NCBI GenBank assembly: GCA_002943765.1 | Contig: PQWQ01000005.1 | Span: 3,101,001-3,165,000 of the forward strand | Length of the DNA stretch: 64,000 nucleotides | From: Psoroptes ovis | Lineage: Eukaryota > Arthropoda > Arachnida > Sarcoptiformes > Psoroptidae | Direction: 5' to 3' | Part shown: positions 1-12,875 of the stretch, in pieces | How positions within the stretch are numbered: the stretch's first letter is position 1 | Layout: each line of letters opens with the position of its first letter | Made by a program: the position numbers and the translations under genes | Notes under the pieces: generated by a model | Told to the model about the DNA's origin: nothing | What the model saw: only the letters and a program-made list of their open reading frames with translations | Databases searched by the model: none

Positions 1-1293
1 ATCGTTTCTCGTTTGAATACAAGAAACAAGGTCATCTCATTATTATCATCAATCGTTGTTGTTGCCAATGTTGCCATTGCCATTGTTATTGTTGTTGTTG
101 CCGAAGAAACGAAAAAAATGTCTTAACAAGTTCAATATTCGTCCAATATTCAGAAAAGGCTTCGAAGGCTGCCATCTTCTTCGCCATTTTCTTGACAATG
201 GTGATGATAATGTCTTGTTTATGCTCAAAAATCAGATACACTGTTGTTTGCTGTTGATTGTTTGTTTATTTATTTTTATGATTATATTGTTTGTATATTT
301 TATTATTTATAATTTGATTTAGGCCATGTCAATGATTCATTTATTTTATTATAATTCGAATGAACATTGTTGATCATCATTTGGGCTGCTGCTCATCGTT
401 GTTGATCATGATCATGGCAGCGATCGTTGATCATCATTATTCAATGATTATCAATTATCAATGTCGATTCAGTTTCTTTTTCCATTTTTTTACGAGGTTG
501 CAATCCGCCATCAATTTTATGATTCGAATGGTATGAAAATGAATGTGTATTCGTTCGAAATCTTGGTGAAGATGGTGATCATAAGCGGCAAAGATGGTCA
601 ACACCATCTCCATCCTCATATATCTTTGCGATTGCTGAGATGATAATTATGTATTTCGCGATGTATTTTTATCATCATCATCATCGTTGATGATAAAGGT
701 GAAGGGCTCATCCCTGAACAGAAGATAATGTACGATGATGAGACATGGTGATTATTCATGCTTGAAAATGATGGCTTTTTGAACAGTCGAAGCTGATATG
801 AGATGATAATGAATAGCAAGCAAATAAATTTGATTAGTTTAATTAATTGAATTAAATTAAATTTAATTATAAAACATACATACTTGACGTACGTAAACTT
901 GACCTTCAAAAAATTTATTTACGACCGAAGACTAAGAAGTTTTAATTGAATCAAAATCGAAATTAAAATTAATTACAATCAAAACAATGTAACAACATTG
1001 AAACGAAGATTGAACGAGGCGAAGATTACAACTTTTTGCAGCCCTTTATTTCGCATTTTTTCTTTCAAAGCTTAGTGATTGGCGCTCGGACATTTGGTGT
1101 TCGGGCATTTCGATTTCGATTATGATTGATTATCATATGAATGAATGAATGGATTCACAAACAAATGAATGAATGGATGGACTCAAAAACAAATGATTGA
1201 TTATCAATAATCATTGATCTTCAATCTTCGATGATCATCAATTATCATTGTAAATCAATGATCTCAAGTAATTCAGTGAATTTGGTTTAAATC

Positions 1294-1331
1294 AAAAAAT
1301 TGGTCAAAATCGAATTTTGAACCAATTTTTT
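1294..1331. repeat. Near-perfect palindrome
   Basis: The left arm aaaaaattggtcaaaat (1294-1310) is mirrored by a right arm that differs by one extra base, with almost no loop. It could form a hairpin of about 17 bp. No terminal motif links it to the other hairpin elements of this window, so it may simply reflect AT-rich sequence. Confidence 0.6.
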
Positions 1332-4300
1332 CTGGTTCATTTATTCATTGAATTCTTTGTTTAAAATCGAACACATTGAAATTAAAATCGAATTAAATTT
1401 AATTCAATTCGAATCAGTTTGATCTAATTTTTAAATCAAATTAAACCAAATTAAATTGAATTAAATCAAGAAAAATTGGATCAACATTGATTCATTTATG
1501 AAAAAAATGAAAATTTCAATTTCATTGAATTCAAGCCAATCGGTTTGAATTATAATCCAAATTGAAACAATCAAAATCGTGACTTTAATTATGATCAATT
1601 TCGATTATAAATGAATCGAATTAATCGATTTTTTTCGGAAAAAAATTCAAAAATTGGTCAAAATTCGGATCATCGATTAGTGATTCTGCTTTGCTTTGAC
1701 TGTTCAGAAGACAATTATCTGTCAAAAATTGAAAAATAAATCAATTCTCAACGATAATTGATTCCAATTATCGGCAACAAACAACAAGAAACCAACAAAG
1801 ATAATCGTTTCAGTGTCCACCGAATTCATTGTCCATCTTTCGGCCGAATTTCACCGTACCATCCCGACGAATTTCGCTAATGTGTATGCTCGAATGAATA
1901 CAAACATTCATTATCAAGATCACGATATACCACCATCATGACCATTATCACAAACACCAGCGCACATAACGCACCGAATGTCCGAAAATATAAATTGTTT
2001 TGTTTTGTTTAATTATCATCTGAATATATTTGAAATAATTATCAATGATAATCGTCGACTAATTGCAGGTAGAACTACGACTTAAGTAATGAATAAGTTG
2101 AATATTTCAAGAATTTTCAAGATGATGATCATCATCATTATCATCGTCATTATCATCTCGAACAGCCATTATCATCATCGACTATTATCATCTACCATTT
2201 ATCTTCGAAATTGTTCTTGTGTAGACCAATTTTAAAACTGAAAATTCTTTTCAAGTTTTTCAAGTTCATCATTCAAATTTGTTTTTTTTTTTTTTTTTGA
2301 AATTTTTCTCAAATCATTATTCAACTTGCGTGGGTTGCCATCATGCACCATCAATCCAGTACCTCTTGATCTTCAAAAATCTTTGAAATTCTTTACAAAA
2401 GGTTAGGCAGAATGATTGAATCGAATGATCGACATTGAAAAATGGAGGGTCTTTGAACGTATGAAAATGTCGGTCAACGGGAATCAAAAAAAAAAAAAAA
2501 AAAAATTATTCATTCAAACATTTAAATATGGTAAGATAACATTGAAATATATCATAATCATTGATGCCATTATCACGTCAGATAATGATAATGATCAATT
2601 CAATGTGAAGATTTTAATACTTAATTCAACCACTCGAAGATTCCGTGAAGATTTATCATGACCCTTCACATGGGAATATTTGTAAATACATTCATCTTGA
2701 TCATTACGAATTCCCTTAGATTTCAAATCAGTTGAATTTTACCACCATCAAACATTGTTCGATTGATTGATTCTCTCAGCCCCATCGATAGATCGATCGA
2801 TTGATTGATTGATTAATCAATCGATGTTTACGAAATGGCCAGAAAAAAATGCATGAAATCTTCGATGTCTGATAACGAACTGGAAATCAAATTCATCCAT
2901 TGATCATTCGTGCAATGTTCAATGTCGAATCATTCATATCGAATCGATTCGATTGATTGAATTATCATAAATTATTATTCAACTATGAATACTAATGATC
3001 GAAAACAAGGATCAATATGATCCATAGACATACACGAACGTATGGTCTATGAATTACCATATGTGTTTGTGGCTGTGCGTGTGTGTTTGGATCAACAAAA
3101 TGACTTTATTAAAGATGATAATCTATTCAATCCATCCATCGATGGTCAAATAATGTTTTGAATATAATTGTTTTCATAACAATCGTGTATTTATACTCGA
3201 TCGATACGTGCAACAACAACGTCGACAATGGCAATGTTGAATGTTTTTACGATGATAATAATGATGTTGTTTTTCCAAGAAATATTGGCCAACATATTTG
3301 TGGTGTGGTTACATCATCATCATCATCATTATCGATACATTGATCATGGACATATGGATGAATGGATCGATTGGACATATGGACATGTGTAACGGAACGA
3401 ATAAATGAATGAATAATGAATGATAATCCACAATCGATCCATGATGATAATCATCTGAAGAAATGAAGAAAAATTATCGTCTAAAATCAAGCTGAAATCA
3501 TCAACATGGACAAGTCTTAATTTTACGACCGACCGTGTTAACAGTCGGAATTTTTAAAGAAAAATTTAATGCAAAGCTGTCACTTGTTGTTGAACGTATA
3601 CTGTGAATGCCCGTGTGAGGCTCGGGTTAAGCAAATACTGAGCTGAAAAATTCCACCAGAAAATCACGGGCACAACCAGTAAGACGCGAATTGAATTTTT
3701 CATCCCAAAAGTGAATTCTTGGAATAATTCACTTCAAAAAAAAGAAGGAAGAAGAAAAACATCGTAAGTAACGAAAGGATTGTGTGAAAAATTATCGTCA
3801 AGAAACAGGAACCAGATTAGATGTTAAAATGACTAAAACAATTAATTTAGCTTTAAATGTTTTGAATGTATTTTTTTATGTAAAATAGACAATGGAATGG
3901 ACTGATAATTAATTAATTAATTAATTGATGTAATTTGTTATCATAGAGTTTAATGCTTTCAATGGAAACACCAGGAAATCAAAAGATACGAAGAAACATC
4001 GTAATTAATTTGAATTCAGTGCATTCAATGAATGCATAGACATGTGGCCATTGTAGACATATGAACATCGTTCGAAATGATCAACCGACATGATCAGTAT
4101 CGTTGGTCATTTATTCATTGGTCAGTTGAGACATATGGTGGACGTTTGATCTCATTTATCACGTTTACTTGCTCGATACACAACTAATCAAGTCAAGAAT
4201 TTCGAATTTTTAAGGTTTGAACCTTTGAAATAAACAAGAATACTATCGAAGATGAACACACCTACGAACAATACAAGGTCAAGGATTATATCCTTTGAAA

Positions 4301-6618
4301 AGAAACGAAATTAATTAAAAAATGTGCTAATTAATCGTTAATTACATGAGTAAATATCCATTACTGGTGGTAAATATCACAGGTGGTAGACATACACACA
4401 CCACGCACATACACGATCAAGACTTTGTGAAAAATTGGATCAACAGGTAAAAGGTAGGTATCAAAGGTATTTTCAGGGTAATTAATCAACGAAATTCACA
4501 ACACTTTGCGCAGTACAAGTGTTCAGGGAAGCGCAGCGATGACCAATGGTCATTAATGTAATGTGGAAAAGGGTTAAAATTTGCTCTAATTAGTTCAAAA
4601 TAATTTTAAATTTTTAATTATTTATTAATAGTAACACATTGCACAATAAATCGTAGGCGATTAATTATCATCATTCAAAATCATGTTCATGTGAAAATAA
4701 TGTCTAAAAAATGGTTCAAAGATTCGAATTCGAACAAAAGATTCGTTGATAATTGATGGCCGTGAAAGATGGTCGAAAAAATTCTTTGATCAAATCAAAT
4801 GAATCAAATCGAATGGTCAACACACATTCATAACACAATGACATTGATCATAATCAACAGGTATGAAATGAACATTTGTTGTTTGTTTGTTTGTTGTTGT
4901 TTATGAACGATTTTTCTTGTAGAATCTACGATGTAGATCAAGGTCGTGGTTATTTGTTGTGTCGATTGTTGTTGTTGCTGATGCACCAAGAAATCTGCCA
5001 CAAATGATGATCAACAAACGATGATCAAACAGAAATAATAAATCAGCACGAATCACGATGTCTTCCTCCTCTCGGGTGAAATCTTTGAAAATCTACGAGT
5101 TTCCAAAATGAAAATTCATTGAATTCTTTGTTTGTTTGATTCGAATCAACAAACGAACGATCCGGAGATATCCACATGGCCATAAGACATAAGAATGAAT
5201 GAATCATCGTTGAACGAAATTGCGCGAAGATATTTCAATGACAATCATTGAATTGGGTCACTTTGTTTGTTTATGTCTTCGACTCTATCATTGAATATGA
5301 AATGAGTGAATTTTATTGAATTAAAATTGATGATATTCGACTAAAATGCGATACGATAATGGCGATTCCAATGAATCAAACCAAATCAAATGTTCGAATA
5401 TACGAATGAATAATGATCAACAACAACACTGATGGTAAGATAAATTGATAACATTTCTGGTCGTTTGTTGTTGTTGTTCGTTATTTGTATTTGATTTGTA
5501 TTCGATATATGTGTCCTAATTACCATCTTTTATCAATTTTTTTTCATAGATGATATGAATTCGAATTCTTGTGTACAGAAAAAAAAACAATTTACAAGAT
5601 GCAAAATGAGCAAAATGAATGACTGTAAAAGGGTTAAACCCTTTTTTTTTTGATCTAAAATACTCATCTAAAACAAATCTAACACACACACACATCTAGC
5701 GCATCCATATTACATGATGCGGAAGTTTTGTTTTTTTGATTTGATTTGATTTGATTTATTTCTACTCATTATCATCATTGATCTTCAGGCATTATTGAAC
5801 ACTCATAAACAGACACAGAAAAAAATGAATTAAATTCATCGATCGAGTATCGAAATGATCGACGTTAATTGATAAATGTGGCCATCATCATCACCAATAA
5901 CATCATCATCGATACATCGATCATTGATCCGATGTTTGTTCGGGATTATTTTCTACCGATTTTCTCCAATTAATGATCATAATTTCGAATAGTAATTAGA
6001 CATGAAAAAACTAAATCAATTAATTAATCAATTAACCAATCAAATAATCCATCATTTCATCGATCAATCATCAATCGATTGCAGTATTATGTATTTCATC
6101 GAATGTCATCGACCTTTGTCAATCAGTCGATTGATTTGATTGATTAATCAATTTATTTTGATTGATTGACCTTTGTGTCGTTAATGATTATTACGATTTG
6201 GTTTGATTGACATTGAAATTTACTTTGTTTGAAAATTGCTTTTTTAAATCGATTTCGAACGATAAATTGACGATATATTTTCCTCGATATATATATTAAA
6301 TCATTAACTCGTAAATCGATTTGGAAAAATCAAATCAAAATCAAAGTCATTTGCGATCATTGTTATTATGTGAGTAAAAGAGTGTTCGACATTTGATTTA
6401 ATTTGATTTAGTTTAATTTTTGAAAATTTTTGAAAATCTACAAATCCACAAATTTTAAACTTGAAACTTTACACACACAAAAATCAAATACACAGATTTG
6501 AACTGATTTTGTTTTTTTTCAGAGTCAATTGACGTCAATCAATTACCATTATTTTAAAACTGAATTAATAATTTTAATGTTAATTCAAATGGTAATGATG
6601 ATGATGATAGAGTTTTAT

Positions 6619-6653
6619 GAGTGTGTGTGTGTGTGTGTGTGTGAGTGAGTGTA
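6619..6653. repeat. TG dinucleotide microsatellite
   Basis: A GT run of about 24 bases is followed by GAGTGAGTGT. On the minus strand it creates an artificial Thr-His repeat in an open frame, which I do not regard as coding. Confidence 0.9.
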
Positions 6654-6976
6654 TATCTTTGAGTGTAATGGGGGGAAAACGCATAAATTTTGAATAAATG
6701 AATAAACGCATTAAATACATCGCCACCACCACCACCATTAGCAGCTTCAACTAACATTTCAGAGTGAATTATCATCATCATTATCAATGATAATACTCGG
6801 TGATCATTATTGTGTATTTATGCGTTTCTTTAGGTTTTAAATTCAGTTTTAAATGTTCAGATTCTGTACCCGAAGATGATGTTGCTGGTAGCACATGCTC
6901 AAGCAAAATACACAAGAAGTTATTCTTTAAAATACGAAAAATTGATTAAAAATAAATTAAAATTCAAAGATTACTC

Positions 6977-7011
6977 TTTGCACTCTTTTGGCGCCTATGA
7001 GGCGCCTGACT
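6977..7011 (+). repeat. GC-rich dispersed motif, copy 1
   Basis: The stretch reads ctttgcactc, then four bases, then GGCGCC-tatg-aGGCGCC. The same arrangement occurs inverted at 37988-38021, and a shorter related piece lies at 62823-62837. Two GGCGCC palindromes 5 bases apart are striking in DNA this AT-rich. The tttTGGCGCC part matches an E2F-like consensus, but any regulatory role is inference. It could also be a remnant of an old repeat family. Confidence 0.6.
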
Positions 7012-8552
7012 CATAAGTTTTTCCCAATGTTGGCAACTCAAGTTTAGAATGCAAGCATTGATTGTTATATATCTATGTTTATATTTTTGAAATCATTGAA
7101 TTATTATTATTATTTACCCGGCATGTCTTGTATACAAGTATTGTTAAACACGTTTTCCGAAATGAGATTATCATCATTTGCTTTGATATTTACTCAATTT
7201 TAATTCATATTCATATGGTGTTCATTTGATTCAAATTTCTTCGAATGTGTGTAAAACACAATGATTGAATATGAATAATATGAACAATAATAACAATAAA
7301 ATTAGAATCAAAATTAAATCTTTAAAAAAAATGAAAAAAAGGAAAAATTTTCAAATTAAATCGTTTTAAAATTTAAGATTTTCTATTATTATTCCATATC
7401 CATTGTTAAGCTATTGTTTGATGCCAAAAATATTCAAAGAAAAAAACAAAACAAATGAATTTTTCACTGCATCAAAAATCAACTCAATAAACATTTTCAA
7501 AATGATTATCAACATTGAAAATCAATGATGATGATGTTCAACAACAATGTTGATAATCAACAATGTTCAATCAATGTTTGTGAGCATCACCATCGCCAGC
7601 TAAAACAACATGAGTACAAGAATATTCATTCATTTAAATACATTGATTTAAATAATATATTTTGAATGCATGCTTACCAAAACAAAAAAAAAAACATGAT
7701 CAACGAGAATAATGTTCTATTATTATCATCGTTATTATTATTATTATTATGATTATGATGATGATGATGATGATTAAAATAATATTTGGATGATCATACT
7801 TCTGTAGTCGATGATTATAATAATAATAATAACATTAATATTATTACTAAAGACATTATAAATGTACGTAAATAGATCTTTGGGGAAAAAAATGTATTAA
7901 ATATATAACCACACATATTATTCGTTATTTATTCTAATTCTATGCATCCGCAATATTATTATTATTACTCTTGTGGTTTCAATGTTTATTTTCAAAGTAA
8001 ATTTTTAAACTAAATCTTTTTAAAATTCAACTGAATTCATAGAGCTGAATTAAAGTTGTAAATATCATTGATTCAGTGAATGTTTAATTCATTGAATTTC
8101 AATATTAAAAAAAAAAATTGTCTTTGATTCGATTTCAACGATCTTTGATTTCAACAATTTTGTTCCACAAAATTTCAAACTTTGTCCAATTTAATCGTCC
8201 ATATTGTTTTAACCAAATTAGTAACTATTGATGTATATACTATTGATATGCGCCAATAAACTAAATCAATTTGAGCTTGAACAATGGCCAATATTTCGAC
8301 ATTATTCGCAAAATGATCAATATATCATTTTAAATAATCAATCATTTGATACAACAATCAATCAGCAACGACAATCAATTGATCTAAATACGAAAATCGA
8401 AATCAATACAAAAATCAATTGTTCCAATTTAATTTGAAAATTTGATCAATTTCATCAAAATTTAAATCACCAATCATCGATCAATCAATCAATCAAATTA
8501 TCAATCGATTATCATTGATGATAATAATCAGAAAAACAAACAAACAAAAATT

Positions 8553-9648
8553 ATGAGATTACGAAGACGTAATAATTATAATTATAATAATAATAATCGT
8601 TATTTAACATTGAATGATTCGACAATACCATATGATTTACCACCATTACGAACGGAAGATGAATATTATCATGGCATTACATTCGTTGTTAAGGTAAGTG
8701 TGCTTTTGGACATGTAATTGATTAGTTTAGATTAAATTGAATTAAAATTAATTTAGTTCAATTTTAATTTCGAGTTAAACAACAATGACAATAACAATTG
8801 TCCTATTTGTTTTTATTACAAAAATATAATTTGAAATTTGATCCAATTTTCTAATTAAATGATAAAAAATAAAATTAGCTTGTCGGCTATGGAAATGTAC
8901 CAAGGCCAACAACACGAATGGAAATCATTACGGCAATGCGTCGTATACGTCAAGATTGTCGATTACGTAAAGATAAAAAATATAAAACAATTATGAAAAT
9001 ATCGAATGATGGCCTACGATTAGCGATTAAACCATTACGAAGACGGCGAATAAAATTCCAATCATTATTATCATCATCATCATCGAATACATCTTCAGCA
9101 GCAGCAGCAACAACATTTCCATCATCAACATCACCATCAATGATAACCAATGATTTTGTAATAATAAATCATCCAATTCATAGGTAAATATCTTCGGACA
9201 AAATTATATTCAATTCAATTCGAATCCATTTTTTGATCTAATCTAATTTCTACCCGACATTTCTAGAATATTTTATGTATCACATGATTCATTAGATTTA
9301 CATATATTTTCATATATTGCTCGTGAAGGAAGTATATTCAAGTGTTTTGTATTTAAAGCTGCCAAAAAGGTAATTTATTCAATCTCACAAATTAATTGAA
9401 TTCGAGTTTTCACCTAAAGATAATTATTTCCATTTGTTTCTTTCATTTTTTTCTGAAATTTCAATGGAAACAACGATTAAATAGTCATTAGCGATCAATA
9501 TTGTACGCACCATTGGGCAAGCATTTGAATTATGTCATAAAACTACACCGAATAATGTCAATAATAACGCAAATAATGCTGATCATCATCATCATCAAAA
9601 CAATGGTATTATTGGATCAAATAATTATCCACAAAGACCAAAAAGAGC

Positions 9649-9688
<40 letters not shown>

Positions 9689-10552
9689 CAACAAAGATTA
9701 TCGATAGTCAAAGATTTTGACGATAATAATAATCATAATAATGATAATTGTAATAATATTATAGATGATGATGATGTCAATAATGGTGATAATCAATTAA
9801 CATCATCATCATCACCATTATTACGTAGATCAACGACACCGACACCAACGAAATCAATAACAACAACAACTTCGATAATGTCAAAATTGAAACAATCAAA
9901 ATCACCACCACCACCACCATTGAATTCACATGGAGATGATTGTAAAGATTTCACATTTAACATGGAACAAATGATTTATGATGTTGATTGTAAATTGGAT
10001 CGTATTTCGAATAAAATTGAATTATTAGAAAAACAAATTACATCATTAATATCATCAATGACAATCAATGATGATAATCATGATCATGATACATCATTAT
10101 TATCAAATCATAAAAATTATAATCGATCAAATTTAAGTAATTATCATCATCATTCAAATAATAGATCATCATTTCATCATCGTCGATCACCAACAGTACG
10201 TTTTAGTGAATCAGCTGAACGTATGTTTGTACATAATAATCCACGTGCATCATCAGTAGTATCAACCGATACTAATGGTAGGGAAACAAATACATTAATC
10301 GATATTAATAGTAGCAATTTTGATAATCAAAATAATGATGATGATGATGATGGTGATCAAACATTAAGGCCAAAGAAATTAATGAACAATAATAATAATA
10401 ATAATACGAAACAATTGAATTCACCTGATTCATTATTATCTAGTCCAACTAATAATAATGTTGATAATTATTATAATTATTCTTCGAGTAATAATAATAA
10501 TAATAATAATAAAAATCTATCAGGATGTTTATTATTTAGGGATCTTTATTAA
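8553..10552 (+). CDS. NOS1AP: NOS1AP/CAPON-like PTB-domain adaptor
   Basis: Four exons join in phase: 8553-8693, 8879-9183, 9267-9369 and 9485-10552 (about 538 aa). Residues about 35-200 form a phosphotyrosine-binding domain with family hallmarks: VPRPTTRMEI, AMRRIRQDCR, the segment RIFYVSHDSLDLHIFSYIAR spanning the exon 2/3 junction, and INIVRTIGQAFELCHK. In vertebrates this family links neuronal NO synthase and Scribble/Dexras complexes through the PTB domain and a C-terminal PDZ ligand. The rest is low complexity (Asn, His and Asp runs, a Pro run) with a probable coiled coil at about 330-360 (FTFNMEQMIYDVDCKLDRIS). The C-terminus (CLLFRDLY) lacks the acidic -IAV-type tail of vertebrate NOS1AP, so nNOS PDZ binding is doubtful. 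The ATG at 8553 fits the family's short N-terminus. LDLRAP/other PTB adaptors are less likely given the IFYVSHDS motif. Confidence 0.9.
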
Positions 10553-10896
10553 CAATGAGAGAGAAATCAAAACAAAGTCAATTTAATTTTAATAATATTT
10601 TGATCATATTTTAGATTTTTTTCCTTTATTGTCTTTGTTAAATTATCTTTAATTTGTTTTAATTTTTTGAATTTTTTGAATAAAATATTTTAAAATATTT
10701 AAAATAAATTAGAACATTTTCATAATAATTAAAACAGGTGAAATTTTCCGCCTACGCAAACACTATTTCTACCCTAATTTGGGTTCTATTTTCACTCTAG
10801 AAGCTACATGAAATCTGTGATCACATGATTCCAATCTGTCAATTTGATTCAAATTGAATTGAATCCAATTGAATTTGATTTAAAATTTAAAGAAAT

Positions 10897-11644
10897 ATGG
10901 AAACAACACAATTTCAACAACAGCAACAACAACAACGTAAAAGTACATTTTCACAAAATGAATTCCTTTTACAAGGCAGTATTCTTGATGAATCTTGTGA
11001 TGCATTATTACAAAAATTAAGAGGTTTTTGTGATAATTCCGATATGCCACCACCGAAATTTCAAGATCATGAATTGGTTTATGCTATAAGTATATTTTCA
11101 ATGCAAATTAAGATATGAATAGATATTAAAATGATAAATTCATTTCTCTAAATCATAATTAGAATTGCCTAATGGACCATCAAGTATGTTACGTGTACGA
11201 CGATCAATGGATTGTCCACAAAATCCATGGAATCTCCGGTATCTTGGACACCATGATACTGATCGTAATCGTGCAACATTATCGCGTACTTGTATTGATT
11301 GTAATACAACACCAAACATTACACAATTTCTAATTGATATGGGTTTCAAATTGGAATTTGAATTCGTATTGCGTGGATGGATGTTTCGAAAAGGAAGGAT
11401 GAAAATTCTTGTATTTAAAATATTTCGTATCAATGGTAATGGAAGTGGTATCGCAAATAATTTGCCCAATATTGATAATAATCTTGATAATATTGAACCA
11501 ATAACAAATTCACATCTGGTCGAATTAAGTGTTATTGCACCATCATATCAAACAGCCATCACAGATGAAATGAAACAATTTGCTGAATTTCTGAAGCCAT
11601 TAGTATCGTTGGAAAATATTGATATGAGGAAATTAAATCAATGA
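10897..11644 (+). CDS. MED18: Mediator complex subunit 18
   Basis: Two exons, 10897-11089 and 11163-11644, with a 73-nt intron that splits a Lys codon (224 aa). MED18 is a head-module subunit of Mediator, which couples transcription factors to RNA polymerase II in the nucleus. Family features in order: EFLLQGSILDESCDALLQKL near the N-terminus, CDNSD and HELVYAIK, then VRRSMDCPQNPWNLRYLG, FLIDMGFKLEFEFVLRGWMF, MKILVFKIFRI, LVELSVIAPS, and a C-terminal EFLKPLVSLENIDMRKL. Length matches animal MED18 (about 208 aa). A short poly-Gln tract lies after the start. It follows the NOS1AP-like gene by 344 bp and precedes the TPR gene by 169 bp, all on the same strand. Confidence 0.95.
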
Positions 11645-11813
11645 TGATAATTTTAATTTATTTTTTAATCAAATTTTTGTAATTAAATTTTTTTGAAAAA
11701 AATATCCATTTCTACATTTTTCGTCCCACTTGTGTCGTTTTAGACTTGATGCCAAAAATCAGATTTCAAATCTGTCTCGATATCAATAAATTTGGAATTA
11801 ATCATTTTGAAAT

Positions 11814-12853
11814 ATGAATCCGAAAAATAACCTGTCATCTGATCAATTGAAAGCTAAAGGCAACGAACAATTTGCTACTGGAAAATATGATCAAGCAATC
11901 AATTTCTATGACCAAGCGATCAAAATTGATCCAACAAATGCTATTCTTTATTCAAATCGTGCAATGGCAAACCTTAAACTTGAAAAGTATTTTTTAATTA
12001 TTTAATTCATTGATTTTAATTATTTGATTTTGATTCTATTTAGATATCTTCATGCTCAACATGATTGCAGTAAAGCAATCGAATTAGACGGTAAATTAGC
12101 CAAAGCATATTATCGTCGTGGATTGGCAAATAAAAATCTTAATCTTTATAATTTAGCATTAAAAGATTTTAATCGAGCCATCAGTTTATCGTCTAATAGT
12201 TCTGAAATACAAAAAGAAATTGTAGATGTGGAAAAAATTATAAATTCTAAAAAAACTATACGAATAAAACCAATCTTAAAGAAAGATGAAAATTTACGAT
12301 CCAATAAGCCTTTACTTGAAATACCTGTAGAAATTCTTGATGATACAAATAAAAACATTAATAAAGACACAAATGATGAAAAAAGTATCGTTGAAAAATT
12401 ACATAAAAATATTGAAAAAATGCTTGATCGAATGAAACCGAAAAATTATGTAGATTTTGAAAAATATTGGCGTGAATTACCGGATAATGATTTAAAAATG
12501 AAATATTTATGCTCAATCTCGGTGGATGATTATAAAACAATTTTTGAATATCCATTTGAATCATCATTATTGTTTGAAATTTTAGACATTTTTTCATTGA
12601 TGGACTCTAAACATGGTGAATTTATTTTTCAAATACTTGATCAAGCTATTACACAAATGCCTAGATTTGATTTGATCATTTCATTCCTTACACCTAATGA
12701 AAAATCCGGTAAGTTTGTATTCAGATTAATAATTATAAAATAATAATTTTATTCTTAATCGAAATAGTCATTACGAAATTGTTTGAAAAATTAAAACAAT
12801 GTTATGGACAAAAACTGAGTTCATTGGAGAAAAAATTTAACATATCGTTATGA
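11814..12853 (+). CDS. RPAP3/Spaghetti-like TPR co-chaperone
   Basis: Three exons: 11814-11986, 12044-12708 and 12768-12853 (307 aa), all junctions in phase. Residues about 8-125 form a three-repeat TPR block (KAKGNEQFATGKYDQAINFY, YSNRAMANLKLEKYLHAQHD, AKAYYRRGLANKNLNLYNLA) of the carboxylate-clamp type that binds HSP90/HSP70 tails. After a charged linker, residues about 205-305 resemble the RPAP3 C-terminal domain (FEKYWRELPDNDLKMKYL, ITQMPRFDLIISFLTPNEKS). RPAP3/Spaghetti is the TPR subunit of the R2TP complex, which assembles RNA polymerases, snoRNPs and PIKKs in the cytoplasm. Vertebrate RPAP3 is about 665 aa with two TPR blocks; this one has a single block. SPAG1 also carries this C-terminal domain, so assignment between the two is not certain. 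Confidence 0.85.
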
Positions 12854-12875
12854 GGTAAATAAATAAGAATTCAAT

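Larger units (their letters stand above)
1..8552. other. Gene-poor AT-rich region
   Basis: I find no exon set here that continues in frame and resembles a known family. Short open frames exist (for example 56-322 with a Leu-rich start, 2416-2661, 3158-3343) but are low-complexity or isolated. The region contains A/T homopolymers (2281-2299, 2488-2505), GAT/ATC trinucleotide runs, ATTA/TAAT palindromic stretches around 1360-1480, a near-perfect palindrome at 1294-1331, a TG microsatellite at 6619-6653 and a GC-rich motif at 6977-7011. It probably holds upstream sequence of the gene starting at 8553, and perhaps distal regulatory DNA or introns of a gene outside the window. Confidence 0.6.

Noticed and set aside
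56..322. Open frame with a Leu-rich, signal-peptide-like start
   Set aside because: The Leu run comes from a TTG/TTA repeat; there is no similarity and no partner exon.
1081..1985. Inverted pair cggacattTggtg (1086) and caccgaatgtccg (about 1971)
   Set aside because: Only 13 bp with a mismatch, about 900 bp apart; this can arise by chance in this much sequence.
6554..6787. Minus-strand frame with a Thr-His repeat
   Set aside because: It is a translation of the TG microsatellite.
8228..8437. Open frame just upstream of the NOS1AP-like gene
   Set aside because: It ends in a stop, is not in phase with the first exon, and the family start is already provided by the ATG at 8553.
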